This document shows, in pieces, positions 57,488-64,000 of a DNA stretch of 64,000 bases (positions are counted from its first letter, which is position 1; every line of letters begins with the position of its first letter). The position numbers and the translations under genes were made by a program. The notes under the pieces are model-generated. The model made no database searches. It was not told the DNA's origin and saw nothing but the letters and a program-made list of their open reading frames with translations. This DNA comes from Oscheius dolichura. Taxonomy: Eukaryota > Nematoda > Chromadorea > Rhabditida > Rhabditidae. The stretch covers positions 11,904,001-11,968,000 of the forward strand of contig OW051495.1 of the NCBI GenBank assembly GCA_932521035.1, in the 5' to 3' direction.

Positions 57488-59593
57488 TTACAAACATCCG
57501 CAAACCACCATAGGAGAGGTAAACCGGCCTCTAATAGTCGTATTGCACAGGCTGGAAGACGGATTGCTTTTTTATAGAAATAGGAAACTACTTACCAGTA
57601 GACTATCCATTTAAAGCCGTTCAGATATCGGGCAATGAGGTAGAGAGTAGCTAGGAGGGGATTCGTTGTCCTACATATAACATTTAACAGAGAAATATGG
57701 TGTAGTTACCCTAGGAGAAAGTTATAGGCTAGAGTTGAGAGGAAGAAGCATCCACTGAGCAAGAGGAAACCGAAGCCCAGCCGAATTTCTGGCGAGAGGA
57801 TAAGCTAAAAATTCATGGCTCGTAAAACAAAAAAGCCCTTTTCTTACCTTCCATCCCCTAGTGTTGATGACCTGCTCCTCTACCCCTTCTTCTCCAGTAG
57901 TGGCGCTAATGACCGCCACCGGTGACTGTCTCCCAATAACATTACTCTTCCTCAACGAATAGAGCTTACAAATAACGGCTAAATTAACCAGAAACATAAC
58001 AATTAGACAAACAGCCTAAAAATGGAATCATTTTCCCGGTTTGTACGGGGAATAAATTTCACCTGCAACCACCAGTCCACCATTACTTGGAGTTTAAAGT
58101 ACGGCTTGGCCATATCCTTCATCCAGAAGCCCAAATTTCCGTAGTAGATGAACCCCATGTAGGGTGTAAACTGCGGGACAGTTAGGAGAGAAGTTAGGAA
58201 ATAAAGGAAAATTATTAGGATTACGATGGCACGTTGAGAAATCCTTCGGAAAACAAGTGGGAAAAATAAGGCCAAAAAATGGATAATAGAGAAAAATGGA
58301 AGGATCAAGACGGAGAAGAACCACTGGCATGACTTCATTATACTGGCTAGGGCGGTTAAAATCGGTTCTGAAAACATTACTGTATATTAAAGGGGAAATT
58401 ATAGCTATTATCAGGGAGCTATTTATATTCGTTTGTTGGAAAAAGAGAAATCTCAACAAAAAGTGTTATTTGCGTTTACAAGGAGGGTACAAAAAGGGAA
58501 CAATATTGGAGAATGGAGAGGAATCTACAAAAGTGGAACAATACCACAAATAACGGCTGTTTTTGACTTTTTTTTCATCCGGGGGGGGGGCTGCCGACCC
58601 CCCGCCTAGGACCCACTTCACGGTTTTCCTTTTTGAGGAATTAGAGAGGTATTTCCCGGTAAACAAATAGTAAATATTTTTTTTTCCCCAATATTGTTCC
58701 CTTTTTGTACCCTCCTTGTAAACGCAAATAACACTTTTTGTTGAAATTTCTCCTTTTCCAACAAACGAATTGTTCACTTTTTGTTGACATTCGTCTAGAA
58801 TGTCCATAATTTTGCTGCTATACAAAAAGAGATACTTACCCTAAAGAAAAAAAAAAGCGAAACCGGACAGAAACAACTTTTTTCTAATTGAAATTGCATC
58901 TAATTATTTTTTTTCACGATGTTGTACACCTGGAACCACTCTGGATGATGTACCTATAAAGCAAAAGAGTTTTTGCATGCCCAGGGTTCGAACCCCCAAG
59001 CCTTGGATCCCCCGACAGCACTTTTCTAAACGCGTTTGTCGCTCGCTCTCGCTTATTTCATGGCCAAACATCACCAAACTTGGGTCACTAGTGCAACTTT
59101 GTACGGCGCACCCGGCGCAGTAAAAAAAAACTGGGGTTCTTCAGAAGGAAAAAGAGTTATAAACACAAACGTCATTACGTAACTTAGCACAGGGGTAAAC
59201 ACAAATAACGCGCAGCGCTTCGCGCTGCGCGCGATAAGAATTGGTCTTGAAGCAACTGGAAAGCAGATGATCGCTTCAGGACCACCAGACGGGTTCCCAG
59301 CTCCCTGACAGTTCAATTGAATGACTTACGATCTTTAAAAATGCTCTCCTGTTGAAAATAGCTCGGAATATCATGAAAAATCTCAACACATCCGCCCAAA
59401 AGATCATTAATAAGTAGAAAATAGATGACGAAATAGACGTGCACCTTTTTACTCTAAAAAAATGGAATTTCCTAGCATCTTCAATAAATTTTACCTCTTT
59501 TGACTGATAAATAACGATAAACATGTATAAATTTAAGCAGAAATGGATGACCCAAAGAGTCCATTCCGCTACAGTAAGAATCATAGGGACCAT
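57488..59593 (-). CDS. Serpentine chemoreceptor-like 7TM protein
   Basis: ATG 59593 starts MVPMILTVAEWTLWVIHFCL (TM1), directly after a TTTTCTAG acceptor suitable for trans-splicing. A 44-nt intron then gives KKVHVYFVIYFLLINDLLGG. After a roughly 950-nt intron holding several repeats come QPILTALASIMKSCQWFFSV, IIHFLALFFPLVF, AIVILIIFLYFLTSLLTV, DWWLQ, FLVNLAVICKLYSLRKS, LGFGFLLLSGCFFLSTLAYN, TLYLIARYLNGFKWIVY, and a cysteine-containing tail to TAA 57488-57490. AATAAA follows about 6 bp later on the minus strand. It converges on the SLC46-like gene. The receptor subfamily is not resolved. Confidence 0.7.
58427..58770. repeat. Long inverted repeat (83-bp arms) in receptor intron
   Basis: 58427-58509 and 58688-58770 are reverse complements with about two mismatches, separated by 178 bp containing a G-run/C-run pair (about 58580-58605). 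It lies inside the long intron of the receptor gene. Probably a MITE or a fold-back element; the transcribed hairpin would form about 83 bp of double-stranded RNA. Confidence 0.85.
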
Positions 59594-60338
59594 GAGTTTT
59601 GGTCTAGAAAACCGAGAGTTCAACTAGACTGCAAGCCAGAAGTGAACAGACGGGGTGAATGTTACTTTTTCTGACTCTGTTTTCTCCTGGTAGTTCCTGT
59701 CTGAATAGCTTCATAATTATGAGCAATACGCAAAAAGGCAAAAAAAGGCATAGATATGCGTCACGGTAAAATGAATAGGATGAGATTCAATTCAAGGAGG
59801 AGAGGTATCTGATTATAGAGAGGAGGCTTTTTGAAACTGATAAAAGTGGAAGGCAAGATATATCTATTTTAATCACAATTGATGATTGAGCCTCAAACGT
59901 GCTCTCAGAGAACGGAAGGGCAAAAACTAGACCGCTCCCGTTGGTGCGTGTTTCTTCTAGAATATTCAGACCAATTTCCAACGAAATACTTACATTTCAC
60001 ATGTTGAAAATGAGTTCAGTCAGCAGGTGAAAAAGTTCAACATGTTTCCGTCTGTGTTTTAGTTTCAATAGAGTTCACTGGGAAATAAATACTTTATTAT
60101 CAGTTTATAGAAAAATATTTAAAGCTAAGTACTGTAGAACCTTGGTTCACAGTGCGGCGGTCAATTATTTTTTCTTCTAGTCCCGTAATTTCAATTTTCG
60201 CAGGGATTTTCGAGTTTTACAGATAAATTAGGGTTCTTTTTTTATATACGAAGCTTTCAGAAAGAGGGAAGCGCGAAAATTATGGTCCTGGCGTTCCAAG
60301 CCAAGGTTGCCTACAGTAATACCCGAAAAAGGATGAGA
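59594..60338. other. Intergenic region
   Basis: About 750 bp between two minus-strand genes, probably the promoter of the receptor gene. It contains short open frames without splice support. No RNA gene or repeat recognised. Confidence 0.5.
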
Positions 60339-61831
60339 TCAAACAGTTGGGGTTGTAAAATTGCCTAAATCTTCAAATTTAGGGAAATATTTCTCCACAC
60401 AGGGCTGATGTTCAAAATTAACAAAAAATAATCGAAGATGATTGGCTTGTACCGGCTGGAAGAAGGCGTACCGCTCGTCATCCAATGTCTGGAATAAGAA
60501 GTCATGTGTCAGCTTCTTCTTCCGATCATCTGGCAAATGAATCTGAATTATAGGTTTTCAACTGCTATTAAAATAGCCTACCTCGAGGTTCATTTGGCAG
60601 ATAATGATATCATTCTGATCAAAATCGCCTCCTTTATTTATGAACGGGAAAAGTTCATACTCGGCGCCCTCGGCGTCCATCCAAATTGTATCGAAGAATT
60701 TTAAACCGACTAATTTTGTCAGAAAATAGACGGCATCCACGTTGACTACGACTTTATCCATGTAGGAATTTCCTGGAAATAAAAATTGTGCCGTATAGCG
60801 GGACTGGATATAAGGCGGCAGGAAGGCGATCAAAATTCTCGGCATGCTCAAACCCCACTCCCAATCTTTTGGGCGTTTTACATAGGCCCTAATCCAATTT
60901 ACCAGGGAGTTTAAAATGTCCACAAATTGAACCCGCCAGTAGGCGTTAATCTGCCTGTCAAAGACCAAAAAGAGCGCGATGATATCATACGTTCGGCTGT
61001 TCATCGAAATTATTGTTTTTATCCCATTCTACCCCGTTTTTCCTGGAAAACAAACCTTGTAAAACGTTTGCCACTGAGAATCCCGGCTTTGAGCTAACGG
61101 CAAACGGGAAATATTTTCCAAATTTGGAGTAGAGCTTCTCATTGACTTCGTGCATTGGATCGGCTCCATAGAACTGCAGACTCTTGTTCCCCATCTCCTG
61201 GAAAACGTTTTTTATCTATTTTAAAGGGGAAAATGTACTCACAGAGAGAAGTTTTTCCTCCGCTCGGGTATCGTGCCCAATTCCCAAAGTTATTACTACC
61301 GTAGGATCGGATTCATTCTTCTAAAACCGAAAAAATGAAGGAGAACCCCGAAAACTTGCCTTTACAGGTAAAATATGCCTTTTCGTCTCGTCACTGTTCG
61401 AATAATCTTTGACCTTTAATATTTGCACGTAGGGCTGCTCACACTCCCGTACTATGGCTCCTATTTTACTCCAAGTCTAAAAAAAGCAAAAAAAAAAATG
61501 GTCCGAATGGAAGAAAACCCGACCTGTTTATGATCCCCCCGGAAGGCCGCCGTCTTCTTCACCAGGCACTTCTTCCAAGCTTGATACATTTTATTTACTG
61601 GATCAGATGGCATAATATTACTGATTCCTATAGATTCTGCATTATTTTTCATATACACGTAGACCTAAAACCGCTCTCTGTTTGTTGTTATTATCGAATT
61701 TCAATGACCAATTGAAAATTCCCGAAAAATATGGGGATAAAACTCACTTGTTCATGTGGTTTCAAGGAGATAATTAATAAACATGCTGTTACTACTATTA
61801 TTAAAATGGCTACCAGTTGATTTGACCTCAT
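60339..61831 (-). CDS. FkbM-type methyltransferase domain protein
   Basis: Begins MRSNQLVAILIIVVTACLLI, a type II membrane anchor, suggesting a Golgi or ER lumenal enzyme. The stalk contains NNAESIGISNIMPSDPVNKM and WKKCLVKKTAAFRGDHKQ. The core has VVITLGIGHDT-like sequence before MGNKSLQFYGADPMHEVNEK (SAM-binding strand and acidic residue region), FPFAVSSKPGFSV, and YFLTKLVGLKFFDTIWMDAE with GAEYELFPFI, matching the nematode-expanded Methyltransf_21/FkbM family. Ends FEDLGNFTTPTV at TGA 60339-60341. About seven exons. The acceptor substrate is unknown; secreted glycans or lipids are plausible from the topology. Confidence 0.82.
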
Positions 61832-63473
61832 TTTTCTGAAAAAGAGGTGGTTTCTCATGGAGGAAAGAAGGAGAAATGAAGGGGATCCTTTTTATTGAGA
61901 AAGAGTTATGGAAAATGGATAAGTGATACGAAAAGGAGGGATGAAAGAAGGCAACAAAGGGAAGAAAATGACTCAACGGGGACAAATACACAAGAAGAAG
62001 GGAAGGGGGAGAGAGCGAGGAGTTGCAAAGGGAAGAAAGCTGATATAAGTGATGTGGACACTTTGGGCAGCTGGGGGGAAACGGGCTGTTATCAGTTTGC
62101 TCTTTAGGCTACACAAAGAGGAAAAGAGATTCCGTCCGGAACTTGTAGACTCTCTTTTTGACCAAAGATTTTACGGGAAAAGTTGATGCGGATATAATCC
62201 CGACTGGCGGCGGTGAGTTGGGGATTTTACTCCGTCATAACAATTGCCTAGATACCCGGAAAAATAATTAACAGAAAAAGTTTTTGAACTGAAATGGAAA
62301 AGGCATGGCTCGTAAACCAACACTTTGAGGGTTCATGGAATAATGTATGCTTTAAATTAGCAGCGAGAGGGAGAGAGAGAGAGCACACACGTCGTGGCAC
62401 AAGAACCATCCCAACCGGCCGGAGAGATAAACTCTCGCCTGGAAAGGGAAGAGGGAAGCGAACGGAAAAAGAAAAATATGAAATATGATCTCTATTGAGT
62501 TTTGGAACACAAATAAGGGGAATTTGTCTCTTTGAATTTGTTCGGTTGTGTAATCAAGAACAAAAAAGTTTTTCAGACCTCAGCCGAGAATCTAGGAGGG
62601 GCAAAGCTGTTCAGTCTCAGACTGAGGTCCTCTGTGAGCTCACTCGCTTTCTTTTTTGATATTTTCCCCCTGTTTTATAAGTAAATAGGGTCTATTCCCC
62701 TGAAAAGTAGATCCCTGTCCCAGTAGGCAACAGTGATGTGGGGTTCAATCCGATCCGGAACCGGCCCCATTAAAAAAATTAGGATTCGCACAGCCCTGAT
62801 AAAACAAGTACAAAGGAAAAAGAGGAAGACTAGATACCTGTCTTATATATTAACAGAAAAATTATGGGAATTGTGGAATCTATCAGACTGTAAATCGTGT
62901 GAATAAAACAGTCCTCAATTAAAATAAGAGAGGGTTGGGCAAATAATCTAGAAAAATGAGATTGCCAAAAAAAGGGGATGCAAGCTTTGCTGGGAAGAGA
63001 TATCGAACTGGGTCAGGAAGGGGTATTTGGAAGGGAATTGGACGGCAATATGGGACTAACCTAGTGCTTCTCGTGGACTATTGGCCGACAGTGAATGTAG
63101 CTGTCCAGGAGTATATTCTGAAAAAGGCAGTAAATAAAATGTAAACGAAGATAAATTAGTCGACCTCTTTGGATGACGTGTAGCGTTCGTTTCCATCACA
63201 ATTCAATAAACTGGCTTATTGTCTCTGGCTAAACACAATACAGTCATTGTAGAAATAGTAAAAGACGAGAAGAACAGCATCTAGACGGAGAGAAACTGAT
63301 AAGAAAAACAACCGTCACCGACTTGTAGGAGAGTTCTAGCCGGGATAGAAAATTTCTACCGAGAAAACCGTAGCTTTCCCCTATTTTCATCATTTTGAAT
63401 CCCCGCTGGGCAAAAAAACATTGATGAAAGACAGAGGATTAGCATTGGGCCCAAAGATAAAATGATAGAGGCT
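61832..63473. other. Intergenic region
   Basis: About 1.6 kb upstream of the methyltransferase (minus) and of the right-edge gene (plus). It contains a short GA-microsatellite (about 62366-62385) and purine-rich DNA. Open frames here are low-complexity and not supported as genes. Confidence 0.5.
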
Positions 63474-63480
63474 TATAAAA
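63474..63480 (+). promoter_or_regulatory. TATA box of right-edge gene
   Basis: TATAAAA in the context GGCTTATAAAAAGG, 84 bp before the proposed ATG at 63558. A short upstream ORF (ATG 63496, stop within 75 bp) lies between them. Confidence 0.45.
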
Positions 63481-63557
63481 AGGTGGCGAGGTGCGATGTC
63501 TGGAACGCATTTTTCTCTGGATTCCAGCACATTGCTCAAACAACTAGAAGACGCCTA

Positions 63558-64000
63558 TGGTCTGTAATTCGCAGCTGTACCGGCTCTCGGTTTCGGACTT
63601 TTGTCAAGAGGAGATTCATTCGAATGGCAAGGTAAGCAGCTTACTGTAAGAGTTAATAGGGACCGAGAGGAACGAAGCCTAGGTGGATCGAGTTCAAAAA
63701 TAAGGACCAGATCCGTGCGGGACCCTAATAACCTCAACAACTCTTACTCGCTCTTGTTTTGCCCGGGAATAACTCGTTTATGGTTGTCCTTTTCGACCAT
63801 TGCCAGGAAAATCACCGTAATCGTCATTGCTCGACAGAATTTTGATCCCCTTTTTGGATGTTAGCTTCAACCACTGCAAGCATCAATTCACACATAAACA
63901 ACTTCTATTTTTAGGTCATAGGACAGTATGACGCCTCTGCAAAAGGGGAACATGTGGAATTGCCCCTTTCCCGGAAGCCGAGCCACTGCCGGACAACAAC
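63558..64000 (+). CDS. Unidentified gene, 5' part (runs off the window)
   Basis: ATG 63558 opens MVCNSQLYRLSVSDFCQEEI, continuing HSNGK to a GTAAGC donor (after 63629). A TTTTTAG acceptor at about 63914 continues in phase with VIGQYDASAKGEHVELPLS and RKPSHCRTT to the window end. Start and donor are both canonical and a TATA box lies upstream, but I do not recognise the protein. An ATG at 63496 in another frame stops after about 23 codons and looks like a uORF. The remainder of the gene is beyond base 64000. Confidence 0.45.

Noticed and set aside
58970-59060. Possible complete tRNA gene around GGTTCGAACCC
   Set aside because: No acceptor stem or anticodon arm can be folded on either strand; only the T-loop-like word is present.
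62294-62488. Open frame rich in Arg/Glu/Gly
   Set aside because: It overlaps a GA microsatellite; no homology or splice context.

Overview
The window reads as genomic DNA of a rhabditid nematode. Evidence: introns mostly 35-50 nt with AT-rich interiors and TTTCAG/TTTTAG acceptors, dense genes on both strands, arrays of nematode-type seven-transmembrane chemoreceptors, CUB-like, receptor-L-domain and astacin proteins, and a short-inverted-repeat element (TIR core CCGTATTTCTTCT) of a kind common in Caenorhabditis relatives. I cannot place it to species. All exon joins are read by eye from splice signals and frame.

Layout. 1-5663 (+): 3' part of a WDFY3/ALFY-type autophagy scaffold (PH-BEACH-WD40-FYVE). 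7120-9381 (-): 4-coumarate-CoA-ligase-like acyl-CoA synthetase with a basic N-terminal presequence. 10186-11573 (-): serpentine receptor. 12161-12859 (-): small secreted cysteine-rich protein. 13668-14697 (+): astacin-like protease with a degenerate Met-turn. 15077-17326: cluster of five Kunitz/BPTI loci (three apparently intact, one broken, one truncated). 17618-19557 (+): CYP33-like P450. 19759-22746 (+): receptor-L-domain protein with a multi-pass C-terminus. 22905-24849 (+): CUB-like secreted protein. 25397-26802 (+): orphan multi-pass protein. 27072-32315 (+): four tandem chemoreceptors, the last with a nonsense codon. 32347-34354 (-): second CUB-like protein with a hydrophobic C-terminus. 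35219-37763 (-): AMT ammonium transporter. 39953-42187 (-): serpentine receptor. 44094-47116 (-): soluble guanylate cyclase (H-NOX/HNOBA/cyclase). 47650-52483 (+): three tandem chemoreceptors, the third broken. 52798-54442 (+): canonical astacin. 55293-57276 (+): SLC46-like MFS transporter, convergent with a serpentine receptor at 57488-59593 (-). 60339-61831 (-): FkbM-type methyltransferase with a membrane anchor. 63558-64000 (+): 5' end of an unidentified gene.

Themes. Much of the window is chemosensory (nine receptor loci plus a soluble guanylate cyclase of the type used in gas-sensing neurons) or secreted/defensive (Kunitz, astacin, CUB-like, P450). The two receptor arrays each carry their own conserved upstream motif at nearly constant distance from the start codon, and both contain a broken member, so birth-and-death turnover is visible. 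Short inverted-repeat elements sit in introns and intergenic DNA; one of them contributes to a splice acceptor of a chemoreceptor.
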